From Neonectria sp. B-13 (lineage: Eukaryota > Ascomycota > Sordariomycetes > Hypocreales > Nectriaceae), in NCBI GenBank assembly GCA_002682825.1, contig NOKP01000002.1:3909378-3973377 (forward strand): DNA of 64,000 nt. Direction: 5' to 3'. Under the pieces are notes generated by a model. It made no database searches. It worked only from the letters and a program-made list of their open reading frames with translations, and was not told the DNA's origin. Every line of letters begins with the position of its first letter. Positions within the stretch are counted from its first letter, which is position 1. Position numbers and translations under genes: made by a program. Positions 1 to 11,370 of the stretch are shown piece after piece.

Positions 1-1876
1 TACAGTCTCGATCCCCTCTCTTCAATCTTTCTCATTTCTCTCACCTCCTTCCTCAGGATCTTCCCAGATGGACTCCGCGGCACTGTTTCAATAAACCGGA
101 CGCCACCTCTTAGGCGCTTATGGTCTGATACCTTGGACCTCACGTACTCTGCCAAGTCCGCTTCTGAGATCTTGCCTTTTGCTTGCGGGGCAAGGACAAC
201 GTATGCCCGTGGGACTTCAGTACCGTTCTGGACGATGCCGATGACGGCGGCGTCGATAACAGTTGGGTGCGAAGCAATGAGCCCTTCAAGCTCGGCGGGA
301 GCGACTTGTAAGCCTTTGTACTTGATCAATTCCTGGCACGGTTAGCATCGCCGACTTGCTACTAGGCCTGTAGGAGTAGGAGTGCTTGCCTTTTTTCTGT
401 CAACAACGAAAAGTTCCGTTCCCTCCATTCGCAAGATATCGCCAGTGCGAAGCCAGCCATCCCGCGTGAATGATTCTTGGTTGGCTTTTGGGTTGTTGTG
501 GTATCCTTGGGTGACGATGGGTCCTTTTATGAAAGCCTCGCCCGACTCGCCCGGTTGTACATCCTGCTCATCATCGTCGACCAGCCTAGTCTCTACTTAG
601 TATCTACCACAGTCATCAAGCCGGACAAGACTCACCTCAAGAGCACATTTGGCAGTAGAGACCCTAAACTGCCCATCGTGACAGGCTTCCCCGGAAGTGT
701 CAGTGTAGCCGCCCCGGTTGTCTCACTCAGTCCCCATGTTTGGACCACTGAAGTGCCAAAATTCATCTTCTTCGTCGCCGCCAGCTGCAAATCTCCCGTC
801 AACGGCGCTGCTCCACTGATCGCAACCCTCATGTGGCGGAACTGGTCTTTCACTGCCGGGTGCTTGGCGATGGCCATGAAAATGGGCGGTACGGTAAAGA
901 AGCCTGTTATGCGCAGTTCACCGCAGTAATGCAGAAAGTCGTCGAAGTTAAACTTTGGCATCCAATAGACAATACCGCCTTCGTAGAAGGGGTTGATGAA
1001 GTAGCCTTGGACGCCAGCTATGTGGGCCGTCGGAAGATGCCCCAGGGTACGATGGTGGAATGGGTTGCCTTTGCGGGCTTCCTCGCCATATATCGGTCTA
1101 GTTACTACAGCCGGGATCGCAGCTTCAGATACGATGTTGGTGTGAGAAATGAGCATGCCTATAATGTTTTAGTTAACTAGACCAGAGCATCTTTCAAACA
1201 GGCTGAAAACTTACCCTTGGGAAGGCCGGTGGTGCCAGAAGAGTACAGGATACAAATTTTACTCCTCTCTAGCTCTCCCCTGTCTTTTATTATTTTCCAA
1301 GAGAGGCTATGTTTGAATTCGCAAGCCAAAGAACCATCAGCACTCTCAAGTTTAACTTTCGGATGGCTCTCCAGCACGAGAACATTACTCGTAGGCATTC
1401 CAGCGCTCTTCGCCGCAGCAACAGTCAGCTCCTTCAAATCCGGACTACAGACGACCAGTTTTCCGGGTCCATCGCGTATCTGTCTCGTCAGATCCTTAAC
1501 CGTGCTCCCCGGGGAGGCAGCAGAGTATATGCCACCGGCCGCAATCACGCCAAAGAACAAGCATGCGAGCGCAGACTGGCCAGTGGAGATAGTCACAACA
1601 ATGTCCTTGTCCGGACCAGTGGAGCCGATTCCATAGTGTTCTCGGAGGAAGTACGCAAAGTGTTTTGTCAAGGCTCGTGCTTGGGACTTGGTAATATATC
1701 GTTCGGGGTCTCTGGCTTCGGCGTGTATTGGAGTGTCGTCATGAGCGCGGCAGTGTTCCGAATCTGAGGACCGTCAGCAGAACCATAGAATCTACGACTG
1801 AACAGCGCATACCAAACAAAAAGGTGAGAAGGTCCAAATTAGGAACTGCAACCTCGTTTCCCTCGTTGAAAATCAT
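1..1876 (-). CDS. Acyl-CoA ligase, 4-coumarate/phenylacetate-CoA ligase-like, probably peroxisomal
   Basis: Adenylate-forming enzyme (ANL superfamily) that would activate an aryl or fatty carboxylate with ATP and join it to CoA. Five exons read on the minus strand: 1876-1813, 1763-1215, 1158-636, 585-390 and 332-1, giving 554 residues up to the window edge, the usual family length. Visible motifs: P-loop SSGTTGLPKG (about 196-205), QTWGLSETTG (344-353), GWLRTGD (422-428) and the C-terminal catalytic lysine in PSGKILRKE (K about 535). The last four residues are GSRL and the next two bases are TA, so a stop just outside the window would leave SRL, a PTS1 peroxisome signal (inference). The start ATG is the only one giving the family-like N-terminus NLDLLTFLF. 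The fourth intron (333-389) starts with GC, not GT. Substrate cannot be told; 4CL-like and phenylacetyl-CoA ligases look alike at this level. Confidence 0.9.
333..389 (-). other. GC-AG intron in the acyl-CoA ligase gene
   Basis: The donor is GCAAGC after codons for DRKK, and the acceptor is CCAG before codons for ELIKYKG. Joining them restores the contiguous family motif DRKKELIKYKG. No GT donor nearby keeps the frame. Confidence 0.85.
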
Positions 1877-2351
1877 TATCGTGAGGGGAGTGCTTCGATT
1901 GTAGTCTTACTGAGACTGTTGGCGAGTACGCGGATGCTGACGAGGTTGAGAGAACCGGTTTCGGTCCACAAAACTAGGCTTTTGAATGATTACTTAGGAT
2001 AAGTTACTCAGTCGGTGCAGTGCATTGACTCTTCAATGACCTGGGAGCCTCGGCCGAGGTGTCTACCCCGCAATCAATTGTTGTTGGTTCCCCATATCAT
2101 AGAGACCAAGAGGGCAAATGATAGTCTCGACCGAGGTGCGGACAGCGCAGGATGGTGGCTGCACACTAATCCTCATAGAGACAGTAAATTGTTGTGTGGT
2201 TGTGGAAGTTGGTGCGAGCTGTGTTCTCGTAAATGTAATTAAGACGTCATTATTCAAGCCCACGGTGTGTGACCACGAGTGTCTCCAAGTTCCGAAAACA
2301 GCCACAGTTTTGTTAAGTAAGAACTTAATCAAATCATACCAAGTCAACAGC
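1877..2351. other. Intergenic, promoter side of the acyl-CoA ligase
   Basis: This stretch lies between the start of the ligase gene and the stop of the next minus-strand gene. Only short unsupported frames are seen. A perfect 12-bp palindrome, CCTCGGCCGAGG, lies at 2048-2059; it could be a regulator site, but nothing else supports that. Confidence 0.5.
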
Positions 2352-4177
2352 TTAATTAATGACGCTGCTGGCGATATACACTGCTCCTGAACCCTTGAGG
2401 TAGTCACTACACCGTTGCAGAGGCCGTATCACCTTCTGAAGCATATCTTGCCTCCATCTCTCGGGCAGGGCGCTGCGATTTCCTCTCAAGCACCACCCAA
2501 CTGCTTCGGCATAGTCCAGCCCTGCCTCCTCGTTGACTTGACACTGCCAATCTTGAGCCGCCGCAACATCAAACACTGCCTTTCTCATCTCGTCTTCCCC
2601 TGCTGGTAGTTTCTTCCTGCACGGTTGCTTCTCAAGAACGTCCCCGAAGCAAAGTTCCAAGAGCATAATCCCCAGATGATCCAAAGCTTCGGTAAAACTA
2701 GTTGGCTTTATGCTAGATTCTGAGGTCGTGCTCTCAGGGCTTGCCACAAACCCTTTGTTAATGTGAGGCTGGTCGAGGACGAAGACATTCGGGTTGTTCA
2801 CATCGCCGAGGAAAAGAATTTCCGTCTTCTTAAAAGGGTTCAGCATCCAGGGAGAGTCGAGGAGCTGGAGGAACGAGGAAGCCAGAATCAACGAGATGTT
2901 GTACCGTTGTGCGCGTGTTGGCCGTGGTAGAATACCTCCTTCGAGTATCTGGTCAAGAGTCAAGGAGGGCATGCTCTGTGCATTCTGGCAACTTGTAGTA
3001 TACACGTAATACTTGTGGGTATCTCCTATGACATAGCCATAACACGATCCCTCAGTTTGCTGCAGAGCGGCGCAGAGGTTGGATATTGGCCGGGATACGC
3101 TAGGGTAAGGACTCATTTCGACCGCTTCAGATGGTGGAGATCTGAAATATCGTTAGGTTCAGTTTATAAGCTACCTGGTTTGGTTCACAAACCTCAATAA
3201 AGAAACCCCAGCTGTTGTCGGGTCCCTTTTCCACAGGTTGTGTCTGATTTGGGGGGGTTGGCCATGGATAGGGTCCCCTTCCTCAGCAATTCTGGTTTTG
3301 CGGATACCCCATTGTGGCGAGGATGAATTCGTGAACGTGACGTGGAATTCGGATTTCTTGCTGGAGCGATGCTGAAGCAGTAACTTTGCTTCATGTTGCT
3401 GGCATCGACAGTCCCACGCCGAGGCCAGTGCTTTGAAGACTTCTCCGGCTTGGATCCAGAATTTGCAAATTGCGGCATCGATGGCAGCAGACTGCATGGT
3501 TACGATTCTCTGCTGCACTAAAATCGCGTCTTTATCGCTGAAGCTCAACAGCTTCTCGAGCCTGTCATTGTCCTCTTGGAACCTAGCAAACAGTCGATTG
3601 CGGACTGATTCGCCGTTGCTGAACCTGAGCTTGTAGTATTGGAATGCCATCCCCTCTTTGCTGAGAACAGACCTAAGGCCTGAGACGTGGCCTGGTGCTT
3701 TTTGTAGTACGTTCTGTAGGGTGTCAGTAGAGTTTGGCTTACATACTTGAGTATTGTTCCTCTTACTGGTGTAATGACTTTCTCTTGGACCAACTGGGAG
3801 TCAAAAGCCAGTTCCTCTTGTATCGTCGTCATGGTTCCCAACATTCTCTCAACCAATATAAGATACAATTCGAAGGAGCCTTGAAGCCGTTTCTCTAGGA
3901 GGTCAGCAACCGACTTCGCTTTCCAGCTCTCCCCTCCTGGATCTGCGAGTAGTACTGCAATCCGGTCATCGTCTACAACCAGTGGCAATAAGAGGTGCCT
4001 CAAATTGCTCGTAAACGACAGCTGGTGGAACTTCAAATCGTCGAGGCATTTCTTGTATTCCCGCCGGATATTCAGGAAGAGCCCAAGCCAGTTTCCAACC
4101 TCACAATATTTCCCGAGGACACTGATGGCGACGGGAAATGCCCCAAGAACCAATCCGGCAACCTCAAAACCAGACAT
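2352..4177 (-). CDS. DUF7580/HeLo-like fungal protein
   Basis: Three exons (4177-3767, 3713-3193, 3141-2352) give 573 residues with introns of 53 and 51 bp. The N-terminus (MSGFEVAGLVLGAFPVAIS followed by a helical region with RREYKKC) matches the start seen in a large family of fungal proteins annotated as DUF7580 or prion-inhibition/HeLo-like. The C-terminal third contains LDHLGIMLLELCFG and a helical tail that resemble the last lobe of a protein kinase fold, also typical of that family; no kinase catalytic HRD or DFG is seen. Function is unknown; relatives lie in or near het and NLR-like loci. It is transcribed away from the zinc-finger gene across a 273-bp shared promoter. Tempting shorter introns (29 and 33 bp) were rejected because the 53- and 51-bp options keep the frame and have normal length. 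Confidence 0.8.
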
Positions 4178-4450
4178 TGTGAATGTGAGGCGTAGAGTCA
4201 GATTGAAGTTGTGCTCGGGGAAAGGTTGGCGATGAAGCGGTTCCGGATGATGAGAAGGAAGTCAGAAGATGTCTTCTGAGATCCGAACCTTTTTTTCAGC
4301 CTCGTTTGCATGCACCTCGTCCAATCCAAACCCCCTCACGTGCTTGTAGTGAGGGGTAATTCCGTCATCTTTCATCTGTTAATAACTCATCTGCGATCGC
4401 TACTCTCACTATCAGGCCAGCTCGGACGCAGACAACCTTTCCGACCAGCC
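4178..4450. promoter_or_regulatory. Divergent shared promoter region
   Basis: These 273 bp separate the start codons of the DUF7580-like gene (minus) and the zinc-finger gene (plus), so both must be driven from here or from within each other's transcript. No specific operator is identified; position is the only evidence. Confidence 0.55.
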
Positions 4451-6209
4451 ATGGCAGACTACACAGACATGCAAAGCATCACAGAGAAGAGTCGGGATGT
4501 CCACCAGCGCTTCCTGGATCTGATATGTTTCCTGACCAAATATGAAGGTGATATGGATTTGTCACCCGTGCCAATTATGGATGCCTTGGAGAGGTTCACG
4601 CTGTGGTCTGGAAATATGGGTGCAATGCGTGACCCGGAGACCGAATTGTCTCTAAATTATCAACTTTCAACCGCAGACGATATCCGAGAAGAGATATGTC
4701 GACAATTAGATGAAACTACTACAGCACTTCAAGATTGTATGTTTTTTATGTTATTTCTTTATCTTACTCTACGTGAACTTCTTGTTTTCTGACGAAGTTT
4801 TACAGTCACAAACGTCATCTCGGGCACCAGTCCGAACCGCAACTCGATATTCGACACGAATATCATAGTTGAAGAGAACCTCACCTTTGATGATATCAAC
4901 AAAGGGTTTATGGAAATAGATCCACTTGCTGAGTCACGTATGATTATCGAAACCATCTCTCAATGCATCAGTTCTCTTCTCCGTTTAGGGACGCTCGTCC
5001 GGAAGTCAACCTCTCATGATTTATTCAAACAAGCACTCCAAGCCTCAGCCTTATCATTTCCAGCTTCCTTTGACATTGATTATGTCAGACAGATGCATCC
5101 CAAGATCAGAGACGCCCCTCTACTACACCGCCTGGGCTTTGGTATTGCCAAGCGAAGGCAGTTCATCGCATATTGCCGAGACCACGCGGCTCGGCTCTGG
5201 GTGGAGGATATGGAAGATCAAGGAGGCAGCTTGTCTATGCATGCAGAACGGTTATCGAGCGAAGCAACTAGTTCCATGCCCTTAGATCTTGAAAAAGCAG
5301 ATGACACCATTTCCTTGATGAGTTTTTCAACTACGACGGAGCCGTTGGCAAAGCTCAAACTCCCGACGCTAGCCGATCTATCTAAGGAGAGCCAGTCGTT
5401 CGAATGTCCCATATGCTTCACTATTCAGTCATTCCAAACTGAAAGGTCTTGGCGGTAAGTGTACTTTCCTACTTTTGTCCTGTTTGCCATTTTTGCAAAA
5501 ACCTAACTATTCCGGGTCTACAACCTCTAGAATCCATGCCTTCCGCGATCTGAAAGCATACGCGTGCACCGTCAACGAATCAAGTTGCGACACCAAGCTC
5601 TTTGGAGATCGTGACGCATGGTTCGAACATGAAATGAAGAACCATAGAGCCCTATACAGCTGTCGTTTGTGCCGACATGGGCCACTCGAGTCGACAGATA
5701 TGCGGACCCATATCCAAACGGTCCATGGACCTTTTCCAGATGACCAATTACAAATGATCCAAGATGCAGGACAAGAAGCACCAACGCAGGTCCGGGCTTT
5801 AGATTGCCCGTTCTGTGATGACTGGGCCATCCATCTCGTCCAAAAGTCATATCCAGGGAAGTCCACACGAGATATCTTTGTTACTTCAAGTCGGTTCAAG
5901 ACGCACGTGGCAATGCACCAAGAACAACTTGCCTTGTTTGCCCTTCCGCAGGCAACGAAGGAGCATGGCAGTCCAGAGACATCATCCGGTGTTCTTTCGC
6001 ATGGCCTGTCCTCGCATGAATATTACGAGCCTGACGTCGTCGAGCCTAATGTTGTCGAGCCCGCTGTTTGCGAGCCCAAATGCCGTAATACCTATTTTTG
6101 GATGTGCCACTGCTGTGGAAGTGATTGGTTATACTATCTTCACTCCGTTTGCATCAGCTGTCATCATGCACGTTGCGGGACCTGTCAAGTGTATTCACGC
6201 TGGGTTTAA
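4451..6209 (+). CDS. Fungal C2H2 zinc-finger protein with Cys-rich C-terminal tail
   Basis: Exons 4451-4736, 4806-5454 and 5531-6209 give 537 residues. The ATG at 4451 was chosen over one at 4310 in the same frame because the intervening stretch does not look like protein and 4451 has a good context. The N-terminal half is helical without a known domain. The second half holds a CPIC pair, a canonical finger CRLC-X12-H-X4-H, and a second finger beginning CPFC that ends with HVAMHQEQLALFALP, a signature shared by many fungal C2H2 proteins. The last 40 residues carry W-X-C-X2-C, then C-X2-C-X-H-X2-C-X2-C, a probable separate zinc-binding tail. The role is unknown; this family is common in fungal accessory regions and next to NACHT/het-type genes. 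It is divergent from the DUF7580-like gene. Confidence 0.8.
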
Positions 6210-6254
6210 TTAATATTTGACAATTTGTCTCATGGCTAGGTGGATAAGCCGGAA

Positions 6255-6368
6255 GGGGGGGGGGGGGGNNNNNNNNNNNNNNNNNNNNNNNNNNNNNNNN
6301 NNNNNNNNNNNNNNNNNNNNNNNNNNNNNNNNNNNNNNNNNNNNNNNNNNNNNNNNNNNNNNNNNNNN
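6255..6368. other. Assembly gap with preceding poly-G run
   Basis: Exactly 100 N lie at 6269-6368, a usual placeholder for a gap of unknown size. Fourteen G (6255-6268) precede it directly, which may be a sequencing artefact at a contig end. Sequence may be missing between the zinc-finger gene and the transporter. Confidence 0.95.
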
Positions 6369-6598
6369 AATCTCACAGTCCTTTCCCGTATCATGAACAT
6401 CATCAGAGCTGTAAGTCGGCGGCTATGTTCGTCTTTCTCCATCACGATACACAGTCGCAGATTATGCTTCACACGTGATTTGTTAATGAAGAAAGAACGT
6501 ACGTCACGGTAAATACAGTTATTCTGCTTCACTTGGACTCTGAAGACCATGGAGCGGATTGAAATTTAAAATTCGTGACCGACAGAGGCTCGGTTCCA

Positions 6599-8362
6599 CT
6601 AACTGGAACCTGCATTTGTGTGTTCTGTAGAACCTCTCTCAATGTCAGCTTCTTCACCTTTCCCTAACCCGTCCAGATCTACAGCACGCATCAGTGCTGC
6701 TACATCCGTCTTTCCAAAGTCTCGCAGTGGTATGCCGTGGTTAAACAAGAAGTCAACCTGCTCAAGTGTTTTTCCTTTGCACTCTGGTACACAATAGTAA
6801 ACAAAGCCAGTCGCCACTACCATCAAGGAGCCGAAGATGAAGCCGACACGGCTGTTCAAGCCTGCGTATTTATCGTAAACGAGGTACGGGATTGAGAAGT
6901 TGACGGCGAAGCTGCACATGAAGGTTAGGAAGTTTCTTGAGATACGTAAGAGAAAACTCACTTCATGATCACGTTGACTGTAAAACCAACATGCGAGGTC
7001 AGATCGCGGAGTCGGAGGGCGGATATTTCAGTTGTCACAACATAGCCAAGCGGCGCCCACCCCATTGCAAAGCCAAAGGGAAAGATGGCCATCATCGCAA
7101 TGATACCGTTCTTCCTAGCTGTTGTAACAGGAGAGCCAATTCCCATCCCTCCCATGATCATCATGGCGGCAGCCATAACGCATGATGAGAGCATCATTAG
7201 AATTCTGAGATGATTAGCAATTCAGGTAAGCAAAGAAGAGAAAACGCAGAAGCACATACCGTCTTCCAATGAGATCCGTCCAGAGAAGTATCGTGATCAT
7301 TGTCACAATGTTGATGCCGGCTGTGATCAGATTGAAGCCAAACGGGTTGATGGTGCCCAGCGACTTGACGTAAATTGCACCATACTGGGAAATGAACGCC
7401 TGGCCACTAGCTTGCATAAAGAAATTCACTCCAATGGCAATTGCAGTTCTCTTAAGGTTCAGGCCTTGGAACAGTTCGACAAACCTGCCTTGTTCGACTT
7501 CCTTCTCCAGTGATGTCCGCAGCTCTTTGAACTCGGCCTCCATTTGCTCCTCGGAGAAAGCACCCTCGCGCAACATTCGAAGATTGAGCCACGCTTCTTC
7601 AACCCGGTTCTTGCGAAGCAGCCAGCGTGGGGACTCGGGTATGAACCAGATGAGGCTCAAGACGATGGATGGGACAATGTAGAATAGACCCAGCGGAATA
7701 CGCCAAGCTCTATTATCCGCGATACCGCTCGTTCCGAAGCAAACTGAGTTGATGACTAGGCCACCGATGGCGAGACTTAGTTGGTACGAGCCGACCATCA
7801 ATCCTCGTGCCTGGGCCGGGACTGTTCGCCACTGCTATTAGCAACCCTTCATCATAATTGATTCCAATTGGGGAACATACCAATCTCTGACTGAAACGTC
7901 GGTACGACACCTAGCTCCATCCCAACATAGACGTAGTTGAGTATCCGAGCCGCCATTATCTGTTCCCGGTGAGAAGACGTTACGGCAATGGTTGCAGTCA
8001 CGATGGCATAGCAACTCATGCTGAACATGCACCATCTTCGACCCCATCGAGAGGATACAAAGCTGCCCAGTGAGACCCCTAGTATTTTTATTAGATAAAA
8101 AAGATCCACGGGTGAGCGCCGACGTACCAACAGCAAACCCGATGTAGTTCAGACTGTTGAAGAGGGCTAGCCAGGACGGCTCAAGCACGTAGGTGCCTGT
8201 CTCTTCGCTCCACACGCCAAACTGTTTGTCGAATGCGTCCATTGCCTGAGTACTCGCGAATGCTTGGTTATCGAAACCATAGTTGAATGTGGACACGGCG
8301 ATTAATGCGCATGCGAGGGCAAGCCTCCGGTTGAAGAGGCGGAATTTGGCAAAGACAGCCAT
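6599..8362 (-). CDS. MFS sugar transporter (hexose/alpha-glucoside permease type)
   Basis: Plasma-membrane proton:sugar symporter of the sugar porter family. Five exons (8362-8128, 8078-7881, 7821-7260, 7204-6962, 6911-6599) give 516 residues, normal for the family. Signature motifs in order: NYGFDNQ in the first helix, RWGRRW after helix 2, PESPRWLL (206-213) after helix 6, DLIGRR in the central loop after helix 8, and PECKGKTLEQVD (about 455-466) after helix 12. All four introns are GT-AG, 49-59 bp; the exon-4/5 junction uses an acceptor giving the family sequence NFAVNFSIPY. The sequence is nearest in feel to maltose/general alpha-glucoside permeases (long acidic stretch after helix 1, and YVVTTEISALRLRD), but the sugar cannot be assigned from sequence alone. 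Confidence 0.92.
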
Positions 8363-9798
8363 TGGAAATGAAGCCGGCAGGTTGCAGCCCAGACTATGTG
8401 ATGCATGATGATGAATCGAAAGGACCCGTCAACTTATTATAGGCCATGCTACGGGCTGAGGAGTGGCGATGTCGTGATTGTAAGGGTCGGTTGAGGAATT
8501 CCGAGGAGCAAGGCCTGATGGCTGAAATCCCAGCGGAAATACTTAGTTAGCTTCAGTTGATTGCCCCAGCGATGCCGTTGCGAAGCTGGACCTAGCTCCA
8601 CATGTTGAACGAGATCCGGCGGGTTCGCTCTCCAAAGGGTACGACTTCCGGCTGTACGAGATCCGAGAATGCGCGAGCGGCGCCGCGTGATTCGACGACG
8701 GGGGTTAGTTTAGTGGAATACGTGTATGAGAAAATAAGATTATACCGCCTTCGATATCATCCGCCGCGTCTTTGGTCGAGATTGGTGGGCCGCGCGGAGG
8801 CATCGAACCATACATTCCGGATGACTGGCACTTTACACGTCAGCTGATGCATCCGGGGAAGATTCAGATGTACCATTCTGTCTTGAACAGCCCAAGAATG
8901 ATATTTACCCCGCACTAATTCAATTAAGGTTGCAGTCATCTACTCTACAAGTGCGGTCGACAGGTCGCGCCGCCAAGTCAAGGGCTGCTTGGCCGAAGAG
9001 CTACAGGAGCAGAGACACCGCTCACCGTACAACGTTTTATGAATCTATGATTTGACAGTAGGTTATATTCCAAGAATGATTAGGCTTAATATTTGGGGCA
9101 TCATTTTTATCCCATATTCACAAGAGTGGTGACTCTAAAGGACGGCGTGAAGGGGATGACTTGAAGGGATGATGAACGAGCGGTCACTCAGCCTCAAGCC
9201 ACAGCCCTACAGACAACTAACCCTCCCAAGCAATTGAAACTGTTTCAATGGATCAAAAGTGCTATCTGTTGAAAGATAACAGTTCTGTCACATTGCGGTG
9301 GTGGGTTCTTGTTTGCCCATTTGAAGCTTCGAATGGAGGACCCAAGCTCACGCCTCAGCCAACTCGAACACAGCTTAAGAGTGGCCAAATCTCCTATGCG
9401 TGTGAGGTTTCTTGTGACTGATGAGATAAGTCAGTTCGCAAACGGTCCTCGTTGTGGGAGTTATCATCAGTCAAGTCCATTCCAAATGATCAGCGTGTCC
9501 AATGAGATCCCAAACAATAACAGGCATTCCCCGAGTAATTGCAGAACATGGTCGTTAATTATCCACCGCGATTAATCAAGCCTACCATTGCTTAACGACC
9601 AGTATCGTACTACCAAAAGCTTCAAGATCATGCTTCTTGACGCCCTTCAACAACAAGATTGGCGGGCCGCCCCACTCAAGATTTTACGCCACCTCTCAGA
9701 ATCCCCGCAAACCAAATCTCTTTGGATTTATTGTTACACAAACGCTTTTCCTTCCAAGCGTCAACTATCAGCTTCACCTTCCATAATCAGCCAACACC
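8363..9798. other. Intergenic between transporter and GNAT gene
   Basis: These 1.4 kb contain divergent upstream regions of the transporter (minus) and the acetyltransferase (plus). Only short frames without protein-like character are seen. Near 9240-9290 there are several TATC/GATA motifs, which could serve GATA factors but also occur by chance. Confidence 0.5.
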
Positions 9799-10600
9799 AT
9801 GGAATTCTACATTCGAACTCTGTCCATCCGTGACCTGGACCAGTGCACGGTTGTTGAGTCTGCGGCTTTCCCAATGGATCAGGCAGCTTCTCGTGACAAG
9901 GTTTGTGCCCCGCGCCCCGAGAACCACCCATCAAAATCACCTATCTTCTTGTCACTTGAGTCTCCTGTTCTTTCATTGTTGAATTTGCTTGTCTTTTCAA
10001 TAACGAACTGACCTGTAAGCCTAGATTGAATATCGCCTCACCGTCTGCCCGGAGATCTGCCTCGGTCTCTTCTGCCGAGGGGAACCCCCTCTTCCTATCC
10101 AGCTCCCAGACAGCATACCGTATCTTGCCAACGCGTCTGAGTCCGAAGAGGGCACATTGGTCGCTCACACTATTTCTACTAAATCGACTACCCGAGCTGT
10201 AAAGGATCAGGACATGGACTTCCCCAGTGATTGGAAGACGAATCCTCTGGCCGAGTATGAGGTTGGCCACCAATCCAAAGGCAGAACCATTGCCCTACAT
10301 GCACTGGCAGTTTCTCCGAAATACCAAAGATCTGGCCTAGGCAAGGCTTTGATGAAGACGTACATCACGCAGATGAAGGACGCCGGCCAAGCAGACAGAA
10401 TCTCAATCTTGACGTACGATCGACTTGTCCCTTACTATCAGGACCTGGGCTTTGAAAACTATGGCAAGAGTGAGTCGAACTACGCTGGAGTTGCTTGGTA
10501 TGACCTGGTATGTTCATGTTCCCCACCATGACAAACATGTTTATTGCTGACGTATTATCAGGCTTGCGAGTTCTCTCCCTCTTCATCCACATCCGCATAA
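9799..10600 (+). CDS. GNAT acetyltransferase, polyamine/arylalkylamine N-acetyltransferase type
   Basis: Transfers acetyl from acetyl-CoA to an amine; fungal homologues of this layout are called polyamine (Paa1-like) or arylalkylamine acetyltransferases. Exons 9799-9900, 10025-10507 and 10562-10600 give 207 residues. Family marks: ESAAFP and DKIEYRL near the N-terminus followed by CPEICLGLF (42-50), the acetyl-CoA binding motif QRSGLGKAL (135-143, matching Q/RxxGxG/A) and a C-terminal YYQDLGFENYG. The first intron (124 bp) is the longest coding intron in the window; the second (54 bp) is ordinary. The tail after the last intron is 12 residues, Ser-rich, and looks dispensable. The substrate amine is inferred from the family, not shown. 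Confidence 0.88.
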
Positions 10601-11370
10601 TACAACCTGTGGTCTTTGCTCGGTTTGAATATAGACGAAAAACGCTCCATATTTCTAAGCCCAGAGCTTATATGATGCAGATATAGTTGGCAAACTCTCT
10701 AGGAGATAGAGGAGGCAATCTGAGAGTAACTCGAGTGAATTGAAGAAGAGATGCAGGTTCGAAGATAGACATTGACAATCTAAAGATAGCACAGTGACAC
10801 GTAAGAATGACGAAAGAACTTACCCGTCATATTCAATCACTCACTTGCAAAGCTCACACCCCACTGGAGTCTTCTGGCTATTACTAAATAAAACTGTCAG
10901 TTTCACACCTTGTATTCCCTACGATAAGTGTCCGAACCAACTAGTCCACTATGTTTGCTCTCAACCTATCTATCTCAGTGGCTGGACTCGCAATAGTCGC
11001 GCAAATTTCCCCTTACGTTCCAACCCGAGGGTCTCTATGTCATTGGCAAGCCGCTCCGGTCAACCTCAGGGCCCAAAAGCTTCCATTCTCGCTCAAAATG
11101 CCGAGGTTCGTGAAGAACAGGATTGTTCTCATTGATTCTTTTGCCAAGGCTTTTGAGCTTTTTCTAGCTTGTCATGTAGCTCGCCTTTTTGAGCTCAGAT
11201 TGCGACATCACCCAAGCTCCCATCGGGCTAAATCGGAACACACGTCAGTCACACTTGAGTCATATTGGTTGAAATAGTATTCTTGTAATAAGATCGGTTT
11301 CAACACGAGACCAACTGAATTAAACTATTGTGGCAGTTTCTAAACTCGGAAACTCACTTTTACGGCTTCA
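10601..11370. other. Intergenic between the two acetyltransferase genes
   Basis: A frame at 10951-11277 (108 codons, beginning with a hydrophobic stretch) lies here but lacks any family resemblance, and the text around it is of intergenic character. I see no supported gene. Confidence 0.45.

Noticed and set aside
3714..3742. A 29-bp intron in the DUF7580-like gene
   Set aside because: Too short to splice; a 53-bp intron with the same acceptor and a GTAAGA donor keeps the frame.
8596..8680. A GGTTCGC-like stretch that might be a tRNA B box
   Set aside because: No acceptor stem or A box fits around it; I found no tRNA anywhere in the window.
10951..11277. A 108-codon frame with a hydrophobic start
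   Set aside because: It resembles a secreted peptide only superficially; no Cys pattern, no family, and poor codon character.
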